Shown here one piece after another: positions 9,078 through 18,952 of a stretch of DNA of 30,557 nt (positions are counted from its first letter, which is position 1; each line of letters begins with the position of its first letter). Location: positions 18,806 to 49,362 of the forward strand of contig VCMS01000442.1 in assembly GCA_022539475.1 (NCBI GenBank), written 5' to 3'. The stretch is from Gracilaria domingensis (lineage: Eukaryota; Rhodophyta; Florideophyceae; Gracilariales; Gracilariaceae). A program made the position numbers and the translations under genes. The notes under the pieces are model-generated. The model was not told where the DNA came from. It saw nothing but the letters and a program-made list of their open reading frames with translations, and ran no database searches.

Positions 9078-9476
9078 CTCTCCCCATTAGACTGTGAAGA
9101 CTGGGAAAAGCACAGGATTGTGTGGAATTGTTTCCACCTGTGCCTCAGCGCGCACCACGTCTATGGGCAGTATATCACACGACGTTCTCACGAGATGCTT
9201 GGACCACTGGCACGTAGGCTACACCCCCAGATGGTGAGGCTTGGCGCCGATACGACCATCTTTCTTCTCTATCACTATGTGGTTGGAACATATGGTCATC
9301 TTCCCCCAGCAGCTACGCATGAAAAGCAGGTGGTGGACTACATCCGACTCATAGGACAGCGCGAAGAATTTATCGTCGACTTTGAGCCGGATCCTTATTA
9401 TCCAGAGCCGCCGTATCCGTTCCAGTATACCACGGAAGACGTTTCAAGGAATGGAGCTTTAGAGCCTACTGTGTAA
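9078..9476 (+). pseudogene. Extra C-terminal frame after integrase
   Basis: Directly after the integrase stop the same frame stays open for another 132 codons (LSPLDCEDWEKHRIVWNC ... to TAA at 9474-9476), so the TGA at 9075 may be a nonsense mutation in a longer polyprotein. The product has Trp/Tyr-rich and His-rich patches (MVRLGADTTIFLLYHYVVG) and a Pro/Tyr-rich acidic end. It is not a chromodomain that I can recognise, and no envelope features such as a signal peptide or membrane anchor are seen. Function unknown. Confidence 0.5.
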
Positions 9477-9510
9477 GAAGCTTTTTCGGTCGCCCAGGCG
9501 AAGCGACTGC

Positions 9511-9524
9511 TGAGTGGGGGAGTG
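9511..9524 (+). other. Polypurine tract
   Basis: GAGTGGGGGAGTG lies immediately before the 3' LTR, where the plus-strand primer of LTR elements is expected. Confidence 0.75.
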
Positions 9525-10447
9525 TGTGAAGCGCACATGGAACCCATTACAGAAGGATTACAGGATTATTCCAGAATGAACTGTAATGGTGCGGACGTTC
9601 TAGAACTTTTGTAGAAAGTTCTAGAAGGTGTCACAAATGCCCATGATGAGATGTAAGACTGGGGTACTTTCTACATTTAAGAAGCAGAGATGCTTCTGGA
9701 AATCTCTGGATGGAATCTTTAGAGGTCTTCGGACCAATCTAGATGTTCTGGAAGGCCCCTGAAAAGATGTCAACTAGCAATGAAGGGCTGAGAAATGCAG
9801 AGGAGGAACTAGTAAGGCATTATTAAGGCGACAAAGTGTCTAGAATTAATCTTGTGATAGAGTAGAAATTAGAAACGCGTAGAAATGGTTTCTACGATTT
9901 GCCGCCTTCAAACAAAAGCTAGAATGGAGGGTATCAATCGTCTATATAAGCAGGGTGGCATTCGAATTGACCCTTCTTCGGTCCTCTCCAACCACCCAGC
10001 ACCCACCACAGCGCCACATAAACAGCAACACCTGCTGGTCAACCTTCCCCTCAAAGTTTACATTCTTCTTCCCTTTAGTGTGGTGGGCTTCCCTCGATCA
10101 TTATCCACCCCCCTTTGGCCACTTGGTGGTTCTGGCCTTCCCCTCCTTTTCTTTTTTCTTTTATCAAACTTTTTTTTGCCTAAGTCTGGGGATTGGCTCC
10201 CTCTTTTCTTTTAAATCTTTTCAAGCTTGTGCCTGAAGTTCGGCACAAGGTTTTGCCGTGTCTATTCAAACCTTCGTCTGAAGTTGGCCTGGGCTTTAGC
10301 CGTTTGGTTTCGTATCTGTGTCTGAAGTTCGACGCAGATTTTGGCCGAATTATTTCGGGTCCTCGTCTGGAGTTGGCGTGGATTTTTGCTGTTTTTATTT
10401 GTTGTTTATTTTATTGCGCACATCTGCACATTGCCATTAATTTGGCT
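9525..10447 (+). repeat. 3' LTR
   Basis: Same length and offset as the 5' LTR, with the TATA box at 9943-9949 and the four 45-bp repeats at 10233-10410. Differences from the 5' copy cluster in the 3' third (pyrimidine tract near 10110-10155 and the repeat block). Confidence 0.92.
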
Positions 10448-10538
10448 CGTAACCTCTGGCACTTCTATTAACCCTTTTTAAATAAGAAGTTTTGCCCTTA
10501 CGGCTTAACCTTCGATTCCAGGCTGTTGTAGATTTCAA

Positions 10539-10558
10539 AATAAGAGCGAACTCTTATT
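10539..10558. repeat. Perfect short hairpin
   Basis: AATAAGAG, a CGAA loop and CTCTTATT form an uninterrupted 8-bp stem just upstream of the Harbinger remnant. It could be subterminal transposon DNA. Confidence 0.6.
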
Positions 10559-10612
10559 GTATGTCCACGTGCGCCGGACGAACATGATGTCTTGTCACGA
10601 GACTCTCGAGGC

Positions 10613-11437
10613 ATGGAAGGGGAAGACATTCTCCTACCTCTACTTCTTATGGAGCAAACGTGCCAGACGGCGGCACACAATCAAATTCTGGTTAATCAAG
10701 GCATGCTACTAACCAAACAAATCGGCTCTACGCCCCCCAACGTCTGCGAACGCACCGATGAATGCACACCAGGGCGTTGAAATGCCGTCCTAGGCTCAAA
10801 AGCGCGATATGCAATGCGGCAGTCCACCGTTGTATACAAAGATATACGTGACAACGATCCAGATGTACTTTTGTTTGACAAAACTACACATATGTTCCGT
10901 GAGAACTTTGATCACCTCCACAGCATAGTACGAGACCAAATAGAAATGGCCATAGATGTTCGTAACGTCTTTGGCGAACAGCAGAGAATTCCGCGCGCAC
11001 GACGGTTAGATTCTGAAGAAATGTTATTCTTGTTCTTAGATGTGCTTGGAGCACCGAACGAAGGGGGAATAGGGATAGAAAAAACTGCGCATCGGTATGG
11101 AATCTCACCGGGAACTGTGTCAAACTACTTTCGACATGTTTTGTATGCCTTGTTTAAATGTTTGGATGCCTATCAGCCCAAACTGATTCAATGGCCGGAC
11201 GCTAACGAGCGGAGAGACATGGAAGATTTAATCATTGGCTTCCCAAAATGTGTGTTCTTTGTTGATGGTAACAAATCTAAACGCTGGCGACCAAAGGAAA
11301 ACTCGGAACAGGAACGAGCCTATGATGGCTATAAGAAGGCCCATGCTTGGTCTGTGTTGGCGTTTTGTGACTTGTTTGGGACGTCTGTGTTTCCGGAACG
11401 CTATGTAAAGAGGATAGAATGCTATTTTGTGGATTGA
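10613..11437 (+). pseudogene. PIF/Harbinger-type transposase remnant
   Basis: From ATG 10613 the frame meets TGA at 10778-10780 and continues in the same frame to 11437. In the 207-codon part from 10814 there is a helix-turn-helix (EKTAHRYGISPGTVSNYF, residues 89-106). It is followed by the start of a DDE_Tnp_4/HARBI1-like catalytic domain with Asp151 (FFVDGN) and Asp186 (CDLFG). The protein stops about ten residues after the second Asp, so the final catalytic Glu and the rest of the fold are missing. This family cuts and pastes DNA with 3-bp target duplications; I found neither terminal repeats nor a target duplication here. An inactive relic. Confidence 0.7.
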
Positions 11438-11808
11438 ATCGTTAAAAAATGTGCAAAAAATTGAATGTACGGCTATGTGCAAGCCAAAAAAAAATTTTTT
11501 TGGATACCATACTTTCATTTATTCAAGCAATACTACAGAATTTGTAGAATGAGTGAAAGCGGACATAATTGCTAGTTCACCTCCATGACATGAAAGTTTT
11601 TGTACCTAGTATACTCAGACGGATTAGGTGGTAGCTCGATCTGGAAGCTACCAACGGCACTTGCATACTTGTCGATTGCAAATAAACACAAATAATGAAT
11701 GTAAACTAACTCTGGCTAGTACAACATTCATGAAATGGTAGTTGCGCACATCCATTCCCCCACCGCTTTTTTACCTCCATCAACCCGGCAACTACTGTAT
11801 CAGCTCAA
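11438..11808. other. AT-rich intergenic DNA
   Basis: No gene is seen. It holds an A9-T7 tract flanked by CC/GG near 11485-11505, a 7-bp stem GGTAGCT/AGCTACC with a 9-base loop (11630-11652), and AATAAA at 11681-11686, a possible polyadenylation signal on the plus strand. Confidence 0.5.
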
Positions 11809-12621
11809 TCAAAGTAAAGCACCTTTATCTCCTTCCTCTACCTCCATATCCGCGAATGATAGCGTACGAAATTCTTTCCCATCATCATTCTCAACGGTTT
11901 CCTCCTCATCTTCCACAACATCCTCCCAGCTCCACTTCTCCTCGTATCCAACAACACTGCTCCCTTTCCACACCGGATTCGGAACAGTCCTGAACCCAAC
12001 CCGTGTCCTCTTCTTACTATCCCCTTTTCCTTTCTTGTTCTCCACCTTCGGCTGAATTTCATCCTCTTCTACACCCACACTCCTCGGTTGGATCGGCCCC
12101 TTCTCGCCAACCTTCCTCTTCAGACCTCTCTTCCTCACCAATTCTCCCTCCATCACCTCATCCGCCCCAAAACTATCCGTCGCCGGTACAAAATCTCTCG
12201 CATCCTCGTCCTCGCTTCCGATGCACACTCCTACCTCAACGCCGTTCACGATCTTCGTCTTCGGCGCCGGAGTTACCGGCGTTCCCTCCACACCCCCTAC
12301 CCCGCCCTCCTTCCTCCCATTCACCTCCTTCGAGCTCCCCTCCAGATTCTCAATGCGTTTCATCATCTTCTTCTGCTCCTCTTTCATCCCCCTCAGTTCC
12401 CTTACCACGAACCCTGTCACCTTCTTCGTCAGTCGACCCACGTCCTCTCCCATGCGCGTCCCCATCGCTCCGGCACACCCCAGCACTGCAGTGGCCCACC
12501 AGTCCAGCTCGTCCTTTTCTTCCTCCTCCTCGAACACACTCTTTAACTTCTTGTGTGACCGTACCCCTTCGTCCGACTCCCACGGCCACCTAATGTTCGA
12601 ACGCGAATCGTCATCGCTCAT
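11809..12621 (-). CDS. Hypothetical acidic/basic coiled-coil protein (270 aa)
   Basis: The start is ATG at 12621 in a GACCATGAG context. Seen: an acidic N-terminus with Trp residues (IRWPWESDEG, then a five-Glu run), a short Ala/Gly segment after DWW, and a likely coiled coil at residues 60-95 (GRLTKKVTGF ... KKMMKRIENLEG). A Gly/Pro-rich linker with a Val-Glu-rich strand follows. Further on are basic clusters that could act as nuclear localisation signals (RKRGLKRK, KKGKGDSKKRTR) and a Trp-containing acidic tail. No domain is recognised. It diverges from the membrane-protein gene at 13262. The codon pattern and lack of stops argue for a real gene rather than chance. Confidence 0.55.
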   Translation of the reverse strand: MSDDDSRSNIRWPWESDEGVRSHKKLKSVFEEEEEKDELDWWATAVLGCAGAMGTRMGEDVGRLTKKVTGFVVRELRGMKEEQKKMMKRIENLEGSSKEVNGRKEGGVGGVEGTPVTPAPKTKIVNGVEVGVCIGSEDEDARDFVPATDSFGADEVMEGELVRKRGLKRKVGEKGPIQPRSVGVEEDEIQPKVENKKGKGDSKKRTRVGFRTVPNPVWKGSSVVGYEEKWSWEDVVEDEEETVENDDGKEFRTLSFADMEVEEGDKGALL

Positions 12622-13261
12622 GGTCGCGTTGGTAGAAGATCTGGTAGAAGAGCAAAAGGGATATCGAAAGAAGAGAAATCAGGGAAGCCGAAAAGAACAG
12701 AACTCGCTGATCGTTCCTTCGCAAACCGATCACGGTGTACCAAGGGTAGACGCTTTCGTCCCATGACAGTGTAGTACCGCCGTACCCGCTCATATCCGTC
12801 CAACCTCTGCATCGCAATTATTTTCATATTTACTAGCACAATTCTTCACTTTTGAACACTCTCTATGCTTCTCATTCTCCATGTTCTCCCAACCGTTGCG
12901 AGAAGGGCGTCCCTTTTCATACATGGTTCATGCCAGTAGTAGATGAAATGAAATCCTACCACTACCATCATATCATGATTCTTCCGTCCTCTTCATCGCC
13001 CTACATTTTATTCTTCATGTACTCCGTCTCTTCATAGCTTTTCCATCACAGAAGCTAAGTTCGCCACTCGTTTATGAACACCTTCTTCACTTCAAATTTA
13101 CAAGCCTTAAAGGAAACAAAACATATATATAGCTCCTTCGATACACCTCTTTATAGGTAATATCTGCTCGTTTCGTTCTCAATTAATATATCTTCTCCTC
13201 GCCCCTTCTTTCTTCATTTCTTCTCCTCTTTCCTACCTACTCACAGGCAGCAGAGCTCACA
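12622..13261. promoter_or_regulatory. Divergent intergenic region with a TATA-like element for the rightward gene
   Basis: 640 bp between two diverging genes. TATATATA at 13124-13131 lies about 135 bp before the plus-strand ATG at 13262 and is followed by a long pyrimidine-rich leader. A possible 90-nt 5'-leader intron is visible at 13157-13246 (AG|GTAATATC ... CTACTCACAG|GC), but it would start right at the expected transcription start, so either reading is uncertain. No further gene is seen. Confidence 0.4.
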
Positions 13262-14464
13262 ATGGCCTTCCAAAACACCCACAAGGTATCGCATGTACAG
13301 CTTCGCAACCAAACTGCTCTCATACCTATCCATCTCAACGCATTTCCCCATAAGACACACATCACCTTTGACGACTGCCTTCAACTGAAGTACGACGTTG
13401 ACACCGGGGAAGCCACGGTTCGAGGAGTCCAGACCCTTTTATCTCCCGAACTGCTGGATGAACTCAGTGATGTTTATGACATACTTTACGAAGTTTCAAT
13501 TCATGACCGAATCCTTGAACATCCTCCCTTCTTCCACACAATTGGGAATCTTTCAGAGCTACCCAACTACATGTCAGAGGCTCGGTCTTATTCACATAAT
13601 CCCCTGAACATGCTCTCGCTATCCTCTCTCTTGGCATTCTTCCTCTTCGCTTCAGTAGCCATAGGAGCTCTCTATGGGATTATAAAGCCTCTCACAACAC
13701 ACGCTCTTCTCTACGATCGCTCCTGCCGCCAAACACAATCGGGATTCACCATCCTGTACAGCATGCTCGAAACTATGTTTCACATTATTCTGTTTGAATT
13801 GGCATTCTCTCTTCACGCCACAAGATATGGTAGACTCGCATATGGTCCAATGACTCCGTCGCACACATCCAGCACCGTTTCGGCACTGAGGAATAAATAC
13901 CTCGGCATGGGCATCGGTGGGCTTATCGTCCTCAACCTCTCTATCTTCGTCACCTATCAGCTCCGTCCTCCTCCAATCGATGTCATGGATTCTCTCAAAA
14001 CTGCATGTATTTCCTTCTTCCCCGGCGGTTTCTTCTTCGGCTTCTTCACCATTCTCATCAACACATTTGGGATCTATTTCTCTACAAAACATACGTTCAA
14101 CAACATAGCTCCGCTCTCCAATCGGGTGGTATACCGGAGAAGAGGGCTAAATCCGTACTGCCGTTGTATTCTAAACTCGTTCCGGAAAGCTTTGTTCCTT
14201 CAGGATTTCCTGCTTTCTATCAGACTTTTTCTGAACAGATTGGTCCCAGTCTTCTTCGCACACACACTCTCCGATTCTTTGGACCCCGAATCCTTTGGTT
14301 CGTACAGATGTATCCCGCCCCTCCTCACAAACACCTTGTTCATTGTACTACTTGTATGCTCCGGAGTCGTCAAACACGCACCAAGAATCAACGCAAAGCG
14401 ATACTTGTGCGCCATTGGTGAGCACCCTAGACCCCCGACACAACATCTACTGCCTTCTGGCTGA
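13262..14464 (+). CDS. Hypothetical multi-pass membrane protein (400 aa)
   Basis: The ATG lies after a pyrimidine-rich leader (CTCACAATGG context). The first 115 residues are soluble, with an acidic central part. Then come about five hydrophobic segments likely to span a membrane: residues 118-140, 162-185, 214-233, 248-273 and 353-370. A basic loop (YRRRGLNPYCRC) sits between the fourth and fifth. There is no signal peptide and no motif of a known transporter or enzyme that I recognise. It converges with the ParB/oxygenase gene to its right. Possibly cargo of a large element, or simply a host gene. Confidence 0.6.
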   Translation: MAFQNTHKVSHVQLRNQTALIPIHLNAFPHKTHITFDDCLQLKYDVDTGEATVRGVQTLLSPELLDELSDVYDILYEVSIHDRILEHPPFFHTIGNLSELPNYMSEARSYSHNPLNMLSLSSLLAFFLFASVAIGALYGIIKPLTTHALLYDRSCRQTQSGFTILYSMLETMFHIILFELAFSLHATRYGRLAYGPMTPSHTSSTVSALRNKYLGMGIGGLIVLNLSIFVTYQLRPPPIDVMDSLKTACISFFPGGFFFGFFTILINTFGIYFSTKHTFNNIAPLSNRVVYRRRGLNPYCRCILNSFRKALFLQDFLLSIRLFLNRLVPVFFAHTLSDSLDPESFGSYRCIPPLLTNTLFIVLLVCSGVVKHAPRINAKRYLCAIGEHPRPPTQHLLPSG

Positions 14465-14585
14465 CGTATTCACCAAGTGCGAGACAAGTAGTATACGAAC
14501 ATAAGTACATAACTGATACATGTTTCAACTAAACAGAATCTCTTCTCTAAAAACATAGTTCCCACTTGTTCATGACGCTCTCCAG

Positions 14586-14627
14586 GATTGAAGTGTTTGG
14601 TATGGTATCCTATCCTACCCTTCAATC
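14586..14627. terminator. Inverted repeat between convergent genes
   Basis: GATTGAAG and CTTCAATC form an 8-bp stem around a 26-base loop, midway between the ends of two convergent genes. A role in 3'-end formation is only a suggestion. Confidence 0.3.
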
Positions 14628-14741
14628 TTGGGTATAGTCGTCGCATCCACAATTCTTAAACTTTCTCTCGATTCACAAGATCATTTACTTCGAAACTATA
14701 TTCGACACATAGATTACCACAAAGTTTCATCACATATTCAC

Positions 14742-17700
14742 TCAGTCCTCTTCGCCATCCTCAAGATCGTTTTCAATCTCCTCCACTTCATAATTCTCAT
14801 CTTCGTCATCTTCTCCATACTGTTCTTCCCCTTCCTCTACTATCACCTCATCATTCTCCTCCTCCAAATTCGATGGTTCTGGATTCTTCCTCTTCTCCTT
14901 CATACTAACCAGGTCTTCATCCTCCTTGAACTGAGGTCGAAAGTGTGGGTTAAGGTGTACCGCATCCGGGAGGTTGTATTTCTCAGGTACCATGTACATG
15001 TGGTAACGAAACAAGGGAATCTCGGGGAATCTTCCATCCTCATTTGAAGCGCCTGCATGGAACACATCACCTCTTCCAATAAATATAGACTTAGGCGGAA
15101 CGAAAAACTTCCTCACAAACATCCCCCGTGCCAAACCTTCAAATGCCTTGGGAGTAACTGCGTAGTGTGTATGAGACCCTTTACATACCCAAATTGGAAA
15201 CGACACACTTCCGGACACCATCATAAAGTACCCCGGGTTCTTCTTTTCTTCCAGCTTATCCTCATTCGCCAAGGTCGGGAAATCCGTATGTAACTGCTGC
15301 CGCTTGCATCCAACTGCAGTGCATAACACCCTCCCCCCCGTCTTCGGCGCATACATTCTCTCCTTTTCCACCCTATTATCTTGTAAACCCATTAAAGCAC
15401 ATATCTGTCCCAGTCGGGCATCCAGTAAAGCTCTCTTCTTCACAAGCACATGTCTTTCTACGGCTGCCTCCATGTCATCCACTATGCCTCTTCTGGTAGT
15501 CATGTACCTCTAACCATCTGCGTTGATGATCGGTATCCATGTGATTCGGTTCTCTGGTATCCTAAGGTCTGGAGCCCTCTTGAAGTCCCTTCGGAAGAAG
15601 TCCAGTAATTCCACACTAACATCCCCGTCAATGAGCTTGCTCAAACTCTCTGTCAGCTTCACCAACTCTCCATCCGATGCAAAGCCGTTCAGAATACAGA
15701 AACCTCTGTCTCGAAGCTCGACGTTCTTCTTCACAAAATAGACATACGCAAGAGAGTCGTTCTTCAGTGCATCCCCCCATAACGTCTTCTCGTCGACCTC
15801 CATGCCTCCCATTGCCACGTTCAGGAGTTTATGGCCATGATACGCTGCATGCCAAAAGACTGCATGGTGCACACTTTCAAAGTCGTTGGGCTCCAACAAG
15901 TGGCCTCGGTGTTGCTTCTGGAGATGTATCGCATCCATCCACGGGTACACAGATTTAATGACATTCTCCACTCCAGTCGGCCACTTGCTTGGTAAGGTCT
16001 TCACCAACTTTAGCCACGAATCGTCACCTTCATATGCTTCTTCTTCAGCCTTCTTCAGACCTGGCGCCAATACCTGCGGTACTGTGTCATTGAACGGGTC
16101 AGTGTCCTCTGCCTGTGAGACCACAATTGGTACTCCATCTGAGTCTGTGTCGCTGCCAATGGATATCTGATGACTTTTCAACAAGTTTCTCACCCCCTTC
16201 GCACCAAGACTCCGCAGATGACTGGTAACTTCATCCTGAACAGATTGAATACCCTCCGTCTTTGACTTCTTCCGTTGATTAGGGTTCACGTCTCTCATTG
16301 CATTCCTTCGTCGACGGCTTCGTCTTGAACTCCTCATGCTTCTTGTCTTCGATGGCATATTCTCTTCACTTTCTACATCAGAGTCCTTAGAGCCCTTGCG
16401 CACTGGCGCTTTAGCCTTCCTACTTGCCGAACGTGTGGCCATTCTCTGCGTTGTAGACTCGTCTACCGCTTTGGTCTCAGACTGTGGTTCAGTCGGCGTA
16501 GTACCAGTGGCAGGTTTCAACATATCCATCCCTACACTCTTTGCCAGCTTATCACGAGCAAACCAGACTCTTCTCGAAATCCTTCCTTCCCAGAGCTTCT
16601 TATTCGAAGGTACTTCAATTCGTGCTGCCTGTGTTGCAAGGTACTCACGAACGGTGCGCATTTCAAACTTTGTCACTTCCACCTTCATGGCATACGCTTC
16701 TTCCAATGTAACTTTCTTCTTCTTCGAAAGCTCCTCTGCCAAAGATTGAAGCCTCTTGCAGCAGATAAAGAAGTATTTGCGTACGTCTTCAAAACGACCC
16801 GTCAGTTTCGACACTCGCCTCCTGGAAAAGTATGCAACCAGAGCGTCGAGCGTGAAGTGGGTTGTATGCTCATCCATGGTAAAGAATTCATCACTTGATA
16901 TACAAGAAATTCCAATCTCATGGTAGTCCCCACAAATCCGCTCCAAATGTTCCAGCAATCCAGGACTTCTCGCCACCTCCAACCCCATCTCTGCAAATCT
17001 TGCCAAATGCTTGATATTGTACTGGCCAATGATACCGCAAACACTTAGTGCACCTGCGACAGAGGTCCTCGTCATCTTGCTCAAGTCCTTCTTCTCTTCC
17101 TCAAAAAGGACCCTTATAAATGACACAATAGAATGCACCTTGTCAGCAAAACCCATAAAACGAGCTTGCTTCAATCCATCGTTTAGCACATTGCCAAGAT
17201 TTCTCTCGTGGTCATCTTCTGTCCATCTTTTCTCTTCCACAGCGAAACACAAAGACCTTCACATAGATTCCTAATGTTGGGCATAGATTCACAGAGCTCT
17301 TTGAGTGCTACATGACGATGAGCTCCATCAATCAGCACACAATTCACTTTCAAGCAATTGTTCTGCACTATGTCCTTCTCGGACACATCCTGAGACAGAA
17401 CAGCAACGCTCATGGTCCCAAGTGCCTGTAAGAAGCTTTTGCGTCCAATCTCTTCTTTCAGAGCCTCGACATGATTACGGAACAACCCTCTCACAGTCAT
17501 TTCTGGAACTTGAATGAGCTCAATATCGACTTGAACAGACACATACTCGTAATGATCTAAGTCAAATACCAAACTCGCTAAACTCGTATCGACATCATCA
17601 GGAGGTATCACATCACCTTCATCAAAGAGTTCATTGACGTTGCTTCCAAGGCTTTCCTTCACTAGAACCACGTCTTCGTCTTCGTCTTCATCCACGTCAA

Positions 17701-17854
17701 TCACTTCCATTGTCACTCCACTGCGATTTCCAGCCTGAGTAATAGCTTCCGCAGTGCTGTTCCTCGATGCTCCAGACTGCACAATCGTAGCAGTTTGTTT
17801 ACGAAATGCCGATACAGCACTCTCTGGGGTCGTGGTCATCTTGAATTCTTGCAT
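14742..17854 (-). CDS. ParB-like domain - basic linker - 2OG/Fe(II) oxygenase-like protein, broken in two places
   Basis: Three abutting frames. (1) 17854-17183: after an acidic VIDVDEDEDED stretch comes a ParB/sulfiredoxin-type domain with VLIDGAHRHVALKEL near residue 180, the DGxHR signature of ParB-like nucleases. (2) The frame changes between 17252 and 17183, and a 580-codon frame follows: helical first half, strongly basic Arg/Ser-rich linker at residues 271-333, then a region with RGFCILNGF (516-524) like the N-terminal strand of 2OG dioxygenases. (3) After an in-frame TAG (15510-15512) the same frame goes on to 14742. It has LHTDFP (His72, Asp74), VFHAGA (His149) and a basic RYH near residue 167, a complete HxD...H iron facial triad, then a 45-residue acidic tail. 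Because TAG falls inside the oxygenase domain, this was probably one protein of about 1,030 residues. Intron, read-through or pseudogene cannot be separated from sequence alone. Confidence 0.6.
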
Positions 17855-17860
17855 CTGCTT

Positions 17861-18517
17861 TCAACCACCGTGAACGTTCGATGGTGTTTTCAGCTTTGGC
17901 ACTTGCGCTTGTTTCCCGCCTTGGGGTTTTTTAGCATTCGACGGGGTTTTCACATGAGCCACTTTCATCGACATTCGCTTTCGGGCACTGGATAGAGTTT
18001 TAGGTTCTACCACTCGCACCCGTTTCCCAGCAGTATTCGATGGCTTCTCAGGGGCGACGAATTTGGAACTCAGAGCACCCTTGTCCCCTTCATCAGCGCT
18101 TACGACGTCACCCACCTTAGACATTAAGCTCAGGTCCCAGGCGTAGAAATCGGGCCTGTTCATGTCCTTCAATGTCTTCGGAACAGAATCTTCATCGGTA
18201 CACTTAAAGGGATAGGGATAGGGAGTGTCAAGCTCATGAGATATCTTCGCTCGCCATATACCAACTACATCTTCCCCTGGTTTTCCCTGCAGAGCATGTC
18301 CATGCATTTCCCTTCTGAACGTTGTCTTCCCTCCACCAGCGTCCACTTCAACGAGAACAGCTTTCCCAATCGCTGCTTTGTTCCCTCCTGCCCTCCCTCC
18401 CAACAACAAGGTCACTTCTTCGCCTGGTGCGGGCTTTGACTTCATAGCTGTGGATGCGTTCCCCGTCGCTGCGTTCGGTTCAGCAGGTTTGGTCCCGCTC
18501 CGAAGTTGTGGTGCCAT
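17861..18517 (-). CDS. Hypothetical basic protein (218 aa) upstream of the ParB-oxygenase frame
   Basis: The start is chosen at 18517 because its context, ACCATGG, is a perfect Kozak core; the frame could extend to 18718, but those codons look like leader DNA. The protein has an Ala/Pro/Ser-rich start, a compact middle (EEVTLLLGGRAGG ... GKAVLVEVDAGGGK ... EDVVGIWRAKI) that looks like beta strands, and a Lys/Arg/Pro-rich tail with a repeated K-T-P/L-S pattern (KLKTPSN, HVKTPSN). No known family is recognised; DNA or chromatin binding is a guess from charge. TGA at 17861-17863 is followed in the same frame, after two codons, by the ATG of the ParB frame. The two could be translated from one transcript or originally be one protein. 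Confidence 0.5.
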   Translation of the reverse strand: MAPQLRSGTKPAEPNAATGNASTAMKSKPAPGEEVTLLLGGRAGGNKAAIGKAVLVEVDAGGGKTTFRREMHGHALQGKPGEDVVGIWRAKISHELDTPYPYPFKCTDEDSVPKTLKDMNRPDFYAWDLSLMSKVGDVVSADEGDKGALSSKFVAPEKPSNTAGKRVRVVEPKTLSSARKRMSMKVAHVKTPSNAKKPQGGKQAQVPKLKTPSNVHGG

Positions 18518-18584
18518 GGTTCGTCGAGGCTTTCTCACCTTTCGAGAGCGTCTCATTTGACCCTTTCCCAGTCCCCTCATATCC

Positions 18585-18590
18585 ATTATA
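18585..18590 (-). promoter_or_regulatory. TATA-like element of the leftward unit
   Basis: Read on the minus strand this is TATAAT, about 70 bp before the chosen ATG at 18517. Several CACGTGA/TCACG-type motifs follow further upstream (about 18655-18760). Confidence 0.35.
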
Positions 18591-18856
18591 TGGTGCCAGT
18601 GTGTGTGATACACACGAGTCCTGGTGTTCTTCAAATCGTACGTTTGCTCCCGTGAAGTTGCAACCGCTCGTGTTCGAATCTCCGCCCTTTCTCGCGTGAG
18701 CACAATGAACGCAACCACTCACGTTCAAAACGGCTGCAATGCCCACGTGAGCAGTGTGGGTACAGTTCCTGATGGTTATAAATGGTTGGATCAATGTCTG
18801 ATTCCGTCCTGGTTGACCACTGTCCCCGCCTTTCATCATCTTTGAACATCGCCCAA

Positions 18857-18952
18857 GCGCCGTGTGGGAACCGCGGTTCGCCGAGTTCATAGCCGAGATC
18901 ATAGCTATGATCTCGGCTATGAACTCGGCGAACCGCGGTTCCGGCACGGCGC
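18857..18952. repeat. 96-bp palindrome A
   Basis: The centre is between 18904 and 18905 (ATAG|CTAT). The inner 76 bp (18867-18942) are perfectly palindromic; the outer 10 bp of each arm add two mismatches. Each arm also contains the smaller perfect palindrome GAACCGCGGTTC, so the structure is nested and could extrude a cruciform. Confidence 0.95.

Larger units (their letters stand above)
3076..10447 (+). mobile_element. Ty3/Gypsy LTR retrotransposon, complete ends but defective interior
   Basis: The 7,372-bp element is delimited by two 923-bp LTRs. The order is LTR, primer-binding site, gag, zinc knuckles, protease, acidic spacer, RNase H remnant, integrase, extra ORF, polypurine tract, LTR. 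RNase H before integrase is the Ty3/Gypsy order. Reverse transcriptase and most of RNase H are deleted at about 7585. In-frame stops occur at 6190, 6705, 7851 and 9075, and frameshifts near 4620, 6480 and 6950. The LTRs differ by about 7 substitutions, all transitions, and 2 single-base indels, so the insertion is recent although the coding interior is ruined. No target-site duplication is evident. Confidence 0.9.

Noticed and set aside
12003..12766. Several plus-strand Pro/Ser-rich frames
   Set aside because: They are antisense shadows of the 270-aa minus-strand gene; their composition is what the complement of Glu/Lys-rich codons gives.
14742..15503. Reading the 253-codon oxygenase frame as an independent gene
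   Set aside because: Its upstream neighbour is in the same frame and holds the N-terminal part of the same domain; only six bases separate them.
6190..17863. Reassigned stop codon to explain the many in-frame stops
   Set aside because: All three stop codons occur both in-frame and as apparent true ends, mostly in transposon remnants, so mutation is simpler.
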